Source: Candidatus Giovannonibacteria bacterium
GTDB lineage: Bacteria; Patescibacteriota; Minisyncoccia; UBA11713; 2-01-FULL-45-33
Direction: 5' to 3'
Assembly (NCBI GenBank): GCA_016176295.1
Contig: JACOXN010000011.1
Location: forward strand, 1-36,521
DNA: 36,521 nucleotides
Below the pieces are notes generated by a model, which was not told the DNA's origin, made no database searches, and worked only from the letters and a program-made list of their open reading frames with translations. Both the position numbers and the translations under genes were made by a program. Within the stretch, counting starts at the first letter, position 1, and the number at the start of each line of letters is the position of its first letter. Below are positions 26,557 through 35,579 of the stretch, in pieces.

Positions 26557-27090
26557 TTAGTAATGCTCCGGATTAAGAAGATGTATAAGAGCGGTTATCA
26601 CTGCTTGTTTACTATATCCTTTTCTATCCAATCGTCCTTTAGTAAGAGCTCCTATCATACCCTCTCTTTCTCCAATGTTTTCATCGTGAGAAAATCCTGC
26701 TTCTTTTGCTGCTTCATCAATTTCGTAATCCTTGCTAAAAACTAAATCAATCATAGATTTTGGATATTCAAAGGCAGAAGACCCGCCTAAATGAAAATTT
26801 TTACCGTCATAAATCGCGCACATGGTTATGTCCATATACCCACTCTTGGTATTCGGTACTTCTATAAGTCCGCTTTCTAAGCCCACAGATAAATCACAAT
26901 CTTTGAAAGCATTTCTGGCTCTATTCATTGCACCTTGCACGGTTTGCTCCATGTTTTTTGGTTGCTTATGCACCCCAGAATCAACTGCCATAGCAATAAC
27001 CTTTGCCGAAGAAAACTCTGGAAAATCTAAAAAAGCCTCTTCTACCGCCTGCACCTTTGTTATATTTTTTGACCCAACATTTACTTTCAT
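26557..27090 (-). CDS. Inosine/xanthosine triphosphatase family (YjjX/DUF84-like)
   Basis: MKVNVGSKNITKVQAVEEAF...GAMNRARNAF...SVGLESGLIE...REGMIGALTKGRLDRKGYSKQAV. Confidence 0.85.
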   Translation of the reverse strand: MKVNVGSKNITKVQAVEEAFLDFPEFSSAKVIAMAVDSGVHKQPKNMEQTVQGAMNRARNAFKDCDLSVGLESGLIEVPNTKSGYMDITMCAIYDGKNFHLGGSSAFEYPKSMIDLVFSKDYEIDEAAKEAGFSHDENIGEREGMIGALTKGRLDRKGYSKQAVITALIHLLNPEHY

Positions 27091-27094
27091 AAAT

Positions 27095-27301
27095 TTATTT
27101 CAAAAGTTCATCAGCCGATACTCCGAGCGCATTAGCCAACTTTTGAATTGTCGCAAGGGTAAGGTTTTTCTTCCCGCTTTCAATATTACTAATATAACCT
27201 CTATCAACTTCTAATGCACGAGCAACGTCGCCTTGCGACATATTCTTTTTCGTTCTAATACGCTTCATATTTTGCCCTAACTTTGATGATATGTTTGCCA
27301 T
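27095..27301 (-). CDS. XRE-family HTH regulator
   Basis: MKRIRTKKNMSQGDVARALEVDRGYISNIESGKKNLTLATIQKLANALGVSADELL. Confidence 0.9.
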   Translation of the reverse strand: MANISSKLGQNMKRIRTKKNMSQGDVARALEVDRGYISNIESGKKNLTLATIQKLANALGVSADELLK

Positions 27302-27306
27302 ACAAA

Positions 27307-27873
27307 TTATTTTTCTAGAATTTCTAAAACCTTATCTCTTAATTTCTCAAACTTGAGATAGCCAGCTCTTTTATTGAAATGTCCGGCGTTTAGTATAAAA
27401 GAAAGCTCAACGCCAAGATTTTTTGAAAGTTCTTTACCATTTTCTAAACCGACATAAGGGTCGTTGTTAGATTGAAAAACATCAAAATGTTGAGCTTTCT
27501 TTTTAATTGCTTCCCAATCGAAAGCAAAACCGCTAAAACTGCTATCCCTGTCGTAATTTGCAATAGGCTGAACGCCGACAGGCGTTCCAGCAAAAAAAGC
27601 AGCTTTTATAGGATGTTCTAATTTTTCTAGTATTCGCAAGGCGAATATACCTCCTAAACTATGACCAATGAAAATAGTATTTTCATTTATGTATTGCTCA
27701 TAGTTTTTTAGAACATCAAACCACTCTGCTATTTTTGCGGGCACTATTGGTGGCGAGGGAAATTGTGGCACAAAGACCTTACAGCCCTTTTGCTCCAGTT
27801 CTTGTTTTAGCCACGGAAACCAGTTTTCTTCGGGATATCCCTCTGTCCCGTGGAAAATAAATACATTGTTCAT
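27307..27873 (-). CDS. RBBP9/YdeN-like alpha/beta hydrolase
   Basis: FIFHGTEGYPEENWFPWLKQEL...NTIFIGHSLGGIFALRIL...AGHFN. Confidence 0.85.
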   Translation of the reverse strand: MNNVFIFHGTEGYPEENWFPWLKQELEQKGCKVFVPQFPSPPIVPAKIAEWFDVLKNYEQYINENTIFIGHSLGGIFALRILEKLEHPIKAAFFAGTPVGVQPIANYDRDSSFSGFAFDWEAIKKKAQHFDVFQSNNDPYVGLENGKELSKNLGVELSFILNAGHFNKRAGYLKFEKLRDKVLEILEK

Positions 27874-27951
27874 AGATATTCACATTTTATCATTTTGTTA
27901 TATTGCCGGACAATGTTATACTACAGTACATCATATATTTATTTATGAATT

Positions 27952-28028
27952 TAGCCGCCGATTTTTTCAAAAAAGAAAGCCGAAGCCCGCGCGGATTCCT
28001 CCCCAGACCCCTCCTCCGCGCGGGCGAG
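27952..28028 (+). repeat. 77-bp inverted repeat, copy 2
   Basis: Identical in inverse orientation to 25780..25856; contains GCCCGCGCGG-N21-CCGCGCGGGC. Confidence 0.95.
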
Positions 28029-28090
28029 CGAACCCTCTCGTCTTCAAAATCCGAGTTCGTATCTAGTTTCTTGGCTCGCCCTTCTCTCTG

Positions 28091-28184
28091 ACTTTCGAGC
28101 GTTTGATTGGATCAAAGAGTACAAGTATCCGACGGTAATGCATGATCAGATGAAAAGTCTGCTGGCCAAGTACGAGAACGTGTA
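28091..28184 (+). pseudogene. C-terminal coding remnant, family unresolved
   Basis: Open frame DFRAFDWIKEYKYPTVMHDQMKSLLAKYENV* with no start, lying just outside repeat copy 2. Confidence 0.35.
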
Positions 28185-28195
28185 AGGCACACCGG

Positions 28196-28217
28196 ACCTG
28201 CCTGCCGGCAGGCAGGT
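28196..28217. repeat. ACYTGCC palindrome family, copy A
   Basis: ACCTGCCTGCCGGCAGGCAGGT, perfect 22-nt palindrome followed by TTGC. Confidence 0.85.
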
Positions 28218-28322
28218 TTGCCATTTGTTTGCCCCGGGGGCGAGCTTTGTCCCCGGGGTAGACGTTTGATACCGATTGAGAACATGACCCAGCGCGTTGC
28301 CCAAAATTACGAGCCTAATACG

Positions 28323-28344
28323 ACCTGCCTGCCGGCAGGCAGGT
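28323..28344. repeat. ACYTGCC palindrome family, copy B
   Basis: Identical to copy A, also followed by TTGC. Confidence 0.85.
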
Positions 28345-28397
28345 TTGCTTAACTTTTGGAATGTTAAGCAAATATGATTCTGTACCATTTGCTTAAC

Positions 28398-28874
28398 TTA
28401 GTTCAATGCCCAGATTGAATAGTTTAAATACATCGCAAAGCTAACCCAAAGAATGTACGGCACCAGAAGCCATGCGGCTGGTTTAGAGATTTTATAAAAC
28501 GCAACGATTGTAGCGAGGATGGCGAGCCAAAGGAACACGATCTCAACAAGCGCACCGCCAGGGCTATGCAGACCAAAAAAGATGATTGACCAGAGCGTGT
28601 TCAAGACCAGCTGGCCGAGAAATATACCGAGGGCGATTTTTACATCCCTGCGGTCCAGTCCCTTTTTCCAGATGAGAAACGCCGCGATGCCCATAAGCGC
28701 AAACAGTGTCGTCCAGACCGGACCGAACACCCACGCCGGAGGATTGAGTGCTGGTTTAACGATCCCGGCGTACCAGCCGGCAATGGACGGAGCCGTAAAC
28801 ACCGAACCAATGATCCCAGCAAGCTCGGAAACTACAATGGCGATGATGAGTTTGAATGTGTTGTTGATTTTCAT
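28398..28874 (-). CDS. TspO/MBR family tryptophan-rich sensory protein
   Basis: IAGWYAGIVKPALNPPAWVFGPVWTTLFALMGIAAFLIW...LNTLWSIIFFG. Confidence 0.92.
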   Translation of the reverse strand: MKINNTFKLIIAIVVSELAGIIGSVFTAPSIAGWYAGIVKPALNPPAWVFGPVWTTLFALMGIAAFLIWKKGLDRRDVKIALGIFLGQLVLNTLWSIIFFGLHSPGGALVEIVFLWLAILATIVAFYKISKPAAWLLVPYILWVSFAMYLNYSIWALN

Positions 28875-28876
28875 AT

Positions 28877-29185
28877 TTATTTTTTAATTTTATTATGGTG
28901 TTCTAATAATTTCTCGGCTGGGGAGATACCACCGAGGACTTTGTGCGGAAAGTAATTCCAGGCGTCGGTTACTAGCTCGAGCACATTGCTCAATTCCGAA
29001 GCGTCTCCGCCACGATCGAACATAGCCACGACTTTCATCATGTCGTCGTTATCCTCTTCGTGAAAAATAACGTCCCGGACATGATCCAGAGTAAAATCGC
29101 TCTCGGTTTCCTTGAGCATATCCACGAGCTCCTGCTCGATCTCTTTCCGTCGTTCTAGAATTTGTTGTTTTGATTCAATTTCCAT
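28877..29185 (-). CDS. Conserved hypothetical protein
   Basis: 102 aa ORF tightly spaced in operon; C-terminal AWNYFPHKVLGGISPAEKLLEHH. Confidence 0.6.
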   Translation of the reverse strand: MEIESKQQILERRKEIEQELVDMLKETESDFTLDHVRDVIFHEEDNDDMMKVVAMFDRGGDASELSNVLELVTDAWNYFPHKVLGGISPAEKLLEHHNKIKK

Positions 29186-29187
29186 AA

Positions 29188-29562
29188 TTAAAATGGGATG
29201 TCTTCTGGGTTTATTTCTTCTTCGTCATTACTACTTTCTAAAGCATCATTATCATCAAGATTTTCACCCTGAACATCAGCAGAATATTTACCTATTGCCT
29301 CATTGTACAAGTTAGCAACCTCCGTATTGAATTGGTCTTTGTCGGTTAAAAATTGTCCAAACTTTGTATGAACATTCTCGTAAATTACTTGATGAGCTTT
29401 ATTCCCTAAAAGATTTTCATCGTAAGCATCTAACTCAAAGCTATCTGTTTCCGCCGCATTCAACAATGCAAGTAATCCATTCTTATCAATTTTGTCTATC
29501 TCTTGATATTCTTTTCCATCCCAATAGAAACCTTTATTATTTTCAATCTTTAAATATTTCAT
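29188..29562 (-). CDS. Small acidic protein with SSB-like C-terminal tip
   Basis: Starts MKYLKIENNKGFYW next to the upstream stop; ends ...NDEEEINPEDIPF. Confidence 0.7.
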   Translation of the reverse strand: MKYLKIENNKGFYWDGKEYQEIDKIDKNGLLALLNAAETDSFELDAYDENLLGNKAHQVIYENVHTKFGQFLTDKDQFNTEVANLYNEAIGKYSADVQGENLDDNDALESSNDEEEINPEDIPF

Positions 29563-29563
29563 A

Positions 29564-31621
29564 TTATTTTTTGAAGCTGTCATATAATCCTTTTCGAATG
29601 CTATATGCCTCTTGACCAGCTTCCAATGTGTCCAAAAGGGTATCATAGCTACCTATTGATTCGGTTCCATTTGCAGTTTTAAACTCTTTTTCTCCTGGTG
29701 AACCAGAAAAGATTCTATATTCATCTTTGCCGTTAACTATTTTTCTTTGCGTATAGAGCACATAATCAGGCTCCATAAGCATACCTACTGTATTATTGTG
29801 AGTTACAACGATGACAGGCATTTCTTTTGAGATATCTTTTATCTCTTTGTTTACATTTTTCTTTAAGAACAAGTTGTCAAAAGAAGATTCAGGCTCATCT
29901 ATTAACAACATCTCGTATTGACGAGCATCCTGTAAAACTCTAAGCAAATTAAATTCCGCCATTTCACCCCCAGACACTTTCTTGTCATACTCATTCAGAA
30001 CCTGATAGGTTACTTTGCAAAAATATCGATATAATTCAGTTTTTTCGAGACTTTCAATAATTTTTAATTCCTCAAGAAAAGCAATTGGTAAGTTGTATTT
30101 TACGAATGCGTTAGTGAAGGATACTTGTTTTCCAGATTCGTCGTGTAGCCCCTGTGCCCCCACATAGGGGCTCGCGATTACTCTGATTTTGAATTTTCCG
30201 AACGACTCCGTTTTCTTAATCTCAGTTTCTTTCTTTATCGAATTTGCAACAGCATTAAATCTTCTTATCCGTTCTCTCTCTAGTTTTATGCGATAAAAAT
30301 CTATGTCGTCATCATCAATCTTGGGACTGGAGGTCTTACTCTCAAGTTGTTGTCTTGTCTCACTAACAAGTTCATTTATCCATTCTTTCTTTAGGCGTGC
30401 CTCTAATAACTTTTTATACTGCTTTGCCAGATCATTAGATAAATTTTTTAGATTATCATCAGAAATATACTTACTGATCGTGCTTTTATAAGTATGATTA
30501 TTTAGCAACAACATTACCGCTTTTAACAAGCGTTTCAATTCTTCCTCTTGGGTTTTTCGTACCTGGTATTTTGTTTCTTTGAACAGTTTTGCTTTAGAAA
30601 ATTCATCCTGAAGTTTCTCACTGGAAGCAAAATCTAACAATGTCTCGATATACTTTTCCAATTTGTGATTCGTTGCTCTACGATCTATCTCAATGACGTC
30701 CTCTACGACCTTACGAAATTCTTTCAAGTGCTCTTCTCTTATTGCACTTTTGTCCTTTTCCACCCTTTCATTAAATTTCTTCTCGTCATCTCTTACCAAA
30801 TCAAATTGTTTTATGTATTTAATGGATTTTTCTTCGGTTTCGTAAATATCCTTTAATTTATCAAGAAAATAGGTTTTCCCCGATGATCTTCCACCAATAA
30901 TAATATTTAACCCGCTTGATAACTCCTGTCCGTCACTAAAGACTTGAAAGAATCCGTGCCTACCGGTATTTGATAAGAAAACTTTGTTTTTATCTCTTAG
31001 AGCTGTCTTAATAGCGCTAAGTGTTAGCGGATTGGAATTTGTGTTAATAAAAGTGTGCTTACCTTGGTGCCTTTCAGCATCCAGGTCGATACTGATCCGT
31101 GCATCACTAAATACAACAGGCGTTAGAGAGTTTGTTTCTTTTATAATTCGGTGAAATTTTTTTGGACTTTGAACTTCGCCGGCAAAGATACAGTCTGAGA
31201 GTGAATCGATCGCACTTTGGCGAACTTTTGGCCTTTTGTCGTAATGGGGAATCAGTAGATATCCGCCCAAATCAACAAAGATTTCTTTTAATTTATCAGA
31301 AGATATTTTATTTCCACTAGCGAGCTCATTTTTTACAGACTCACATTTTTGGCTAAAATCATCAAGATTATCGTTTTCACCAATCAATAAAAGGTGGCCG
31401 TCTTCAAAATCTATCTCAATACCTGGGAAAACGACTACATTTTCGAGTGTCTTTGCGATTTCTTTGAATTGTTCTAGGTCGAATAAATTATGATTCGTGA
31501 TGGCAACAGCATCCACCGAAAGAGCGCTGGCGTACTCTTGAAACTTTGCCAAATCAAACTCAAAATGTGCGTCTTTGTCATTTACTGGGATAGTATGGAT
31601 GTGGAAGTCTACTCTTTTCAT
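29564..31621 (-). CDS. PHP-domain + ABC/SMC-like ATPase fusion (TrlF-like), putative defence protein
   Basis: N-term PHP VDFHIHT, AITNHN, PGIEID, PHYD; C-term Walker A GGRSSGKT, signature VSGGEMAEF, Walker B MLLIDEPESSFDN, H-loop VVTHNN. Confidence 0.85.
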   Translation of the reverse strand: MKRVDFHIHTIPVNDKDAHFEFDLAKFQEYASALSVDAVAITNHNLFDLEQFKEIAKTLENVVVFPGIEIDFEDGHLLLIGENDNLDDFSQKCESVKNELASGNKISSDKLKEIFVDLGGYLLIPHYDKRPKVRQSAIDSLSDCIFAGEVQSPKKFHRIIKETNSLTPVVFSDARISIDLDAERHQGKHTFINTNSNPLTLSAIKTALRDKNKVFLSNTGRHGFFQVFSDGQELSSGLNIIIGGRSSGKTYFLDKLKDIYETEEKSIKYIKQFDLVRDDEKKFNERVEKDKSAIREEHLKEFRKVVEDVIEIDRRATNHKLEKYIETLLDFASSEKLQDEFSKAKLFKETKYQVRKTQEEELKRLLKAVMLLLNNHTYKSTISKYISDDNLKNLSNDLAKQYKKLLEARLKKEWINELVSETRQQLESKTSSPKIDDDDIDFYRIKLERERIRRFNAVANSIKKETEIKKTESFGKFKIRVIASPYVGAQGLHDESGKQVSFTNAFVKYNLPIAFLEELKIIESLEKTELYRYFCKVTYQVLNEYDKKVSGGEMAEFNLLRVLQDARQYEMLLIDEPESSFDNLFLKKNVNKEIKDISKEMPVIVVTHNNTVGMLMEPDYVLYTQRKIVNGKDEYRIFSGSPGEKEFKTANGTESIGSYDTLLDTLEAGQEAYSIRKGLYDSFKK

Positions 31622-31626
31622 AGGTT

Positions 31627-33915
31627 TTATTTCAGATCAAACGGATCCCATCCTTTCATCGACGAGTCGAAAGAATATTTTGCATTACGATTGATCTTCC
31701 AACCATTAGGTCCGTCTTGAACGGCGATGCCACCATCAAAGCCTTTCTTGCCCTTTAACCACGCTTGGAGTGCTTCGGCTTTGTATTTTGTATCATTGCT
31801 TTCGGCGGTTATGCCGGCCTTAGTATCAAGAATATAAATCTTGCCCTTTGTCTGGATAATCCAGTCGGGATAAAAGAGCTTTTCTTTGTTTTCGTCAGGA
31901 TTGTAATAAGAGATGGAGAAATATTCGCTTCCGGTATCACCGTTCTTATGCCACCAAACGATACTCTTGTTTTTGGGCGATTCAAGAAATTCAATAAAAT
32001 TCCTCTCATTGTTTCCACCTCCGAATAGTCCCGCTGGTGTTTTTTCAAACCAAAACGGCTCCATCGCAGATTTCTTGGTAGGGATAGATTCGTATTGATC
32101 GGTAAAGAATAATGCCTCACGTGGGATTTCAATGTGCTCGATACGCTTCGCACGGGCAGATTTCTTGTTTACTTCCTGCTCTCGAAGAGGACGGTACTCA
32201 AGAAGTGCATCGCCAATGATAGGCGCCAGGGCACCTGCCGGACTCACAAGGTCGTTCACGATAATCTTGTAAGCATCAGTACGTGAAGCTCCTAACTTGT
32301 TCATGAGCCAGATATTGAGTGCGGTTTTTAGCTTTCCCCATGAGCGTTCCGGTGCGAATTTTCTATTCTCATCTGTCTGCTTGGCAATTGTCTTGAAACA
32401 GAGCAAGTTATAGAGTCGCTCGAGGTCATGCCGAGACATTTCCTGATCGTGACTTCCACCTTCCTCAAATAGTTCTTTGGTGAAATTGTCATAGTCATCA
32501 ATTTCCACGCCAACAATTAAGCCATTGGTAACTTTCGGCTTCAAATCCAAGTTCTTAATATCGAGCTTCTTATCTGCAACTTTCTTGAATGTCTGTTGGA
32601 ATGTATCACCGAGGTCATTGTAGTCAGCACGTGTCATAAAGACGGATTCAAGTTTGATCGGCTTTATATTTTTCTTACGATAGCTACCGTTGATCGCTGG
32701 TCGATTTTCAGTCTTTGATTTGGCATATTCCGCCAAGACTTCATTTCGCTTATAGTTCGTGTAGAGATAGCCAAGATTGAGTTCGGGATGAGCAAAATGC
32801 GTTCCAAACGGCATACGCAAGATGCGTCCTACAGTCTGGATCGCAAAAGTTGGATTCTTAATCTCTCGGAACATCACGAGTACGCCAGCTCGTGGACAAT
32901 CCCAGCCGGTCGCGGCGGCCTGCTTGAATAGTAGAAACGAAACCGGAGAGTTACTTTTCTCCAAGTCCTCAAGGTTTTCTTTTTCTTTCGAGAGCCAGAC
33001 AGCGATCTGATTTTCTTTTACGCCTTTACGCTTAAGAAAATCTAAAACAATCTGCTGTTTTGTTGTTCCGCTAGTTTCTTTAATCGCTTGATCATCGTTA
33101 GGTAACTGGATGAGCACAAGCGGATTTACTTCAGTTTTAACGTCTTTGTATAAAGCGACAAGGTCCTGCCGTTTGTTGTAGGCAAGTTCCAAAAGCATCT
33201 CGTCCTGATCAAGTTTTTTGACCGCCTTTTGCCCCAAATCTTCCTCAGTTTGGAAAACAATCTTTTCCTTAATAAGCCCGGCCTCAACTACTTCGGATCG
33301 CCTCACTTCGACGTATCCGGCAGTGTCCGCTCGGGTAGGAATGTATTTGGGCGTAGCGGATACGCGAAGTGTAACTTTGGGCTTGATAAGGCCATCTACG
33401 ACTTCAAGCGCAAGTTCCGTGTCCGAACCGATATGCTCCTCGTCGATGATCACAACAATCTTTCGGCCGTCGTCGTGGGTTTCGTTTATAAAATTGTCGA
33501 ATGTGAGTCCTTGCTCGTTTTCACGGCGCAATTTTCTGCTGTCTTTTGTCTTACCCTTAATCTTCTGCCAGTTAATAAAGAAAACATCATTTTTGTGGAG
33601 CTTTCCTCGTGAAAGATCGTTAAGATCAATCAAGTCGAGTTCCGATGCGCCACCATAATATTCAAAGAGTTTCTTTTTGCTCTGTGCGTACGAGTCCTCG
33701 CTGAATGAGAACCACACGAATGCGACATCGTTGCCCTCGAAGCGTGGATCACTCACGATATCTCGCAAGAACTGTGCGAGCATAATCGTCTTTCCCGAAC
33801 CGGTTGGCGATTTGAAAACGAGTGGAGTGTTTCGATTAGGTAGTTTCCACAGTGAAAGGAACTCATTTTTGAGTTTTGATACTGCGGTTTCTTGGAATGG
33901 TTTTAGTGCAAACAT
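31627..33915 (-). CDS. res: Type III restriction-modification system Res subunit (helicase-nuclease)
   Basis: SPTGSGKTIMLAQFL, VVIIDEEHIG, RVSATPKY, AAATGWDCPRAGVLVMFREIKNPTFAIQTVGRILRMP; C-terminal PD...DTK-type nuclease YPDWII...IYILDTKAG. Confidence 0.92.
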   Translation of the reverse strand: MFALKPFQETAVSKLKNEFLSLWKLPNRNTPLVFKSPTGSGKTIMLAQFLRDIVSDPRFEGNDVAFVWFSFSEDSYAQSKKKLFEYYGGASELDLIDLNDLSRGKLHKNDVFFINWQKIKGKTKDSRKLRRENEQGLTFDNFINETHDDGRKIVVIIDEEHIGSDTELALEVVDGLIKPKVTLRVSATPKYIPTRADTAGYVEVRRSEVVEAGLIKEKIVFQTEEDLGQKAVKKLDQDEMLLELAYNKRQDLVALYKDVKTEVNPLVLIQLPNDDQAIKETSGTTKQQIVLDFLKRKGVKENQIAVWLSKEKENLEDLEKSNSPVSFLLFKQAAATGWDCPRAGVLVMFREIKNPTFAIQTVGRILRMPFGTHFAHPELNLGYLYTNYKRNEVLAEYAKSKTENRPAINGSYRKKNIKPIKLESVFMTRADYNDLGDTFQQTFKKVADKKLDIKNLDLKPKVTNGLIVGVEIDDYDNFTKELFEEGGSHDQEMSRHDLERLYNLLCFKTIAKQTDENRKFAPERSWGKLKTALNIWLMNKLGASRTDAYKIIVNDLVSPAGALAPIIGDALLEYRPLREQEVNKKSARAKRIEHIEIPREALFFTDQYESIPTKKSAMEPFWFEKTPAGLFGGGNNERNFIEFLESPKNKSIVWWHKNGDTGSEYFSISYYNPDENKEKLFYPDWIIQTKGKIYILDTKAGITAESNDTKYKAEALQAWLKGKKGFDGGIAVQDGPNGWKINRNAKYSFDSSMKGWDPFDLK

Positions 33916-33919
33916 ATAT

Positions 33920-35575
33920 TTATAGGCGATTTAATTCCTTATACACCTCGAGGATCGGCTCGGGGATATCCTCGACTCGGATATTGGCGGAAGAATACTC
34001 GCCCTTGTATTCGTTCTTGCCCCAACTAAAGATATAGAGAGCAACTGGCAAATCTTTCTTTTCCAATTTTGTAATCAATTCGGCAAGCTTTGCTTTATCC
34101 TCTTTGAAGTAAATCGCAGTCATTCGCTCTCGTCCCTCGAAGATTTGCCACCACTCGTTTTTCTCGACTTCATTGAGTGTATCCTCGCGTACGGCGATCA
34201 TCTCTCCGGCTTGGTAGGTAATTTTAACCTTCGCATCGTCAGATATTTTGTGTAGATGCTCAATATCTACCAAGTCAGTTTTATAGTAAGAGAGGTTTGC
34301 TGGAATACCTTTTACATTTGAGTATCCCTCAATAACTTTCTTAATTCGTGGGTAAGTAATTTCCTCGGCTATTTGATTTTCATTATTGGTGCAAAGGATA
34401 AAGCGGTGATTGCTTCCATGTCTTTCATTCATCAGTAAAACAGCATGGCCAGTGGTTCCTGATCCAGCAAAGAAGTCTAATACCAAAGCATCTTTTCGGT
34501 TATAGATTATTGTTTCAAGGCATCTAGCTGTAGCAAATAAGGATTTTGGGAATGGAAATTCTGCCCCGATCATGTTTTTTACCAACGTGGTTCCGTATTT
34601 TCCTGCATCCAGATCGCCACCGGTCCAAACTGTTTTATATCGTGCGGGTACAGCAGTAACATAGAGCTGGAAGTCGCCTTTTTTCTCTTTGATCTCGATT
34701 CGATCAATATGATCAGTGATTGAATCTAACCCAAAGTGCCAACGTCTTTCTTTACCATTATCGTCAATCGGCCAAACCTCAATTTCTCCACTCTCTAAAA
34801 CAGAACTACGTTTCTTTGGATGAAAAGAGTCCTTTTGAACTTCGCCTATTCTGACGACACGCCCATCTTTAATGTAGATCGGATAAAACATAGTAGGCCT
34901 TTCCGATCTATAAGATGCCCGTCCAGCTCGCCTCAAATTTCGTGTATCTTCTTTGGTTTCAGGATTTTTTCCGACCACAGATAAACCTTTTGGGATCACA
35001 AAATGGGCATATTCATGTGAATCAGAAAAATTTCGACTCGGTAAGCCTTTTGGATTATGCTCAACAACTACTGTCGTGATGTCGTGCATCGGAAAAAGCT
35101 TTGCAAGCAACATTAAGAGTGTCGCATTCTCATGCTTGTCGATAGTCACAATCAGCACACCATCATCTTTCAACAGTCCCTTTGCGATCTTGATTCTATT
35201 ATTCATCATCGACAACCATTTGCTGTGACGATATGCGTCATTCTCATCAACGTAATCATTGTTATATTTCCAATCACTGGCACCAGTGTTATACGGCGGG
35301 TCAATATAAATTACGTCTACACTCTTTTTGTGAGTGTAATTTAGAACGCTGACAGCGTGATAATTATCGCCCTCAATAAGTAAATTCGTCGGCAACTTAT
35401 CGTTTTTAATGGTGCGTCTCTTTTTGACTTCTTTTAGAACGGGGATGTTCTTTTTACATTGCTCAACAATATCTTCCTGCTTTTCCTCAAACACAATGCC
35501 AAGATTGTTTTTCTTGAGATGTTTTATTTGTGCTTTTAACTCCAATATTTCTTTTTGTAAATCTTTTTCAGGCAT
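33920..35575 (-). CDS. mod: Type III restriction-modification system Mod subunit (N6-adenine methyltransferase)
   Basis: VDVIYIDPPYNTG then LVLDFFAGSGTTGHAVL; start MPEKDLQKEI at 35575. Confidence 0.93.
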   Translation of the reverse strand: MPEKDLQKEILELKAQIKHLKKNNLGIVFEEKQEDIVEQCKKNIPVLKEVKKRRTIKNDKLPTNLLIEGDNYHAVSVLNYTHKKSVDVIYIDPPYNTGASDWKYNNDYVDENDAYRHSKWLSMMNNRIKIAKGLLKDDGVLIVTIDKHENATLLMLLAKLFPMHDITTVVVEHNPKGLPSRNFSDSHEYAHFVIPKGLSVVGKNPETKEDTRNLRRAGRASYRSERPTMFYPIYIKDGRVVRIGEVQKDSFHPKKRSSVLESGEIEVWPIDDNGKERRWHFGLDSITDHIDRIEIKEKKGDFQLYVTAVPARYKTVWTGGDLDAGKYGTTLVKNMIGAEFPFPKSLFATARCLETIIYNRKDALVLDFFAGSGTTGHAVLLMNERHGSNHRFILCTNNENQIAEEITYPRIKKVIEGYSNVKGIPANLSYYKTDLVDIEHLHKISDDAKVKITYQAGEMIAVREDTLNEVEKNEWWQIFEGRERMTAIYFKEDKAKLAELITKLEKKDLPVALYIFSWGKNEYKGEYSSANIRVEDIPEPILEVYKELNRL

Positions 35576-35579
35576 AAAT

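Noticed and set aside
28146-28388. 80-aa minus-strand ORF
   Set aside because: Composition comes from two palindromes (KPACRQAGR / TCLPAGR); repeat-derived, not a credible gene.
29564-31621. Plain recombination ATPase (RecF/RecN/OLD)
   Set aside because: N-terminal PHP motifs and the RM context fit a PHP-ABC/TrlF-like defence protein better; no TOPRIM motif seen.
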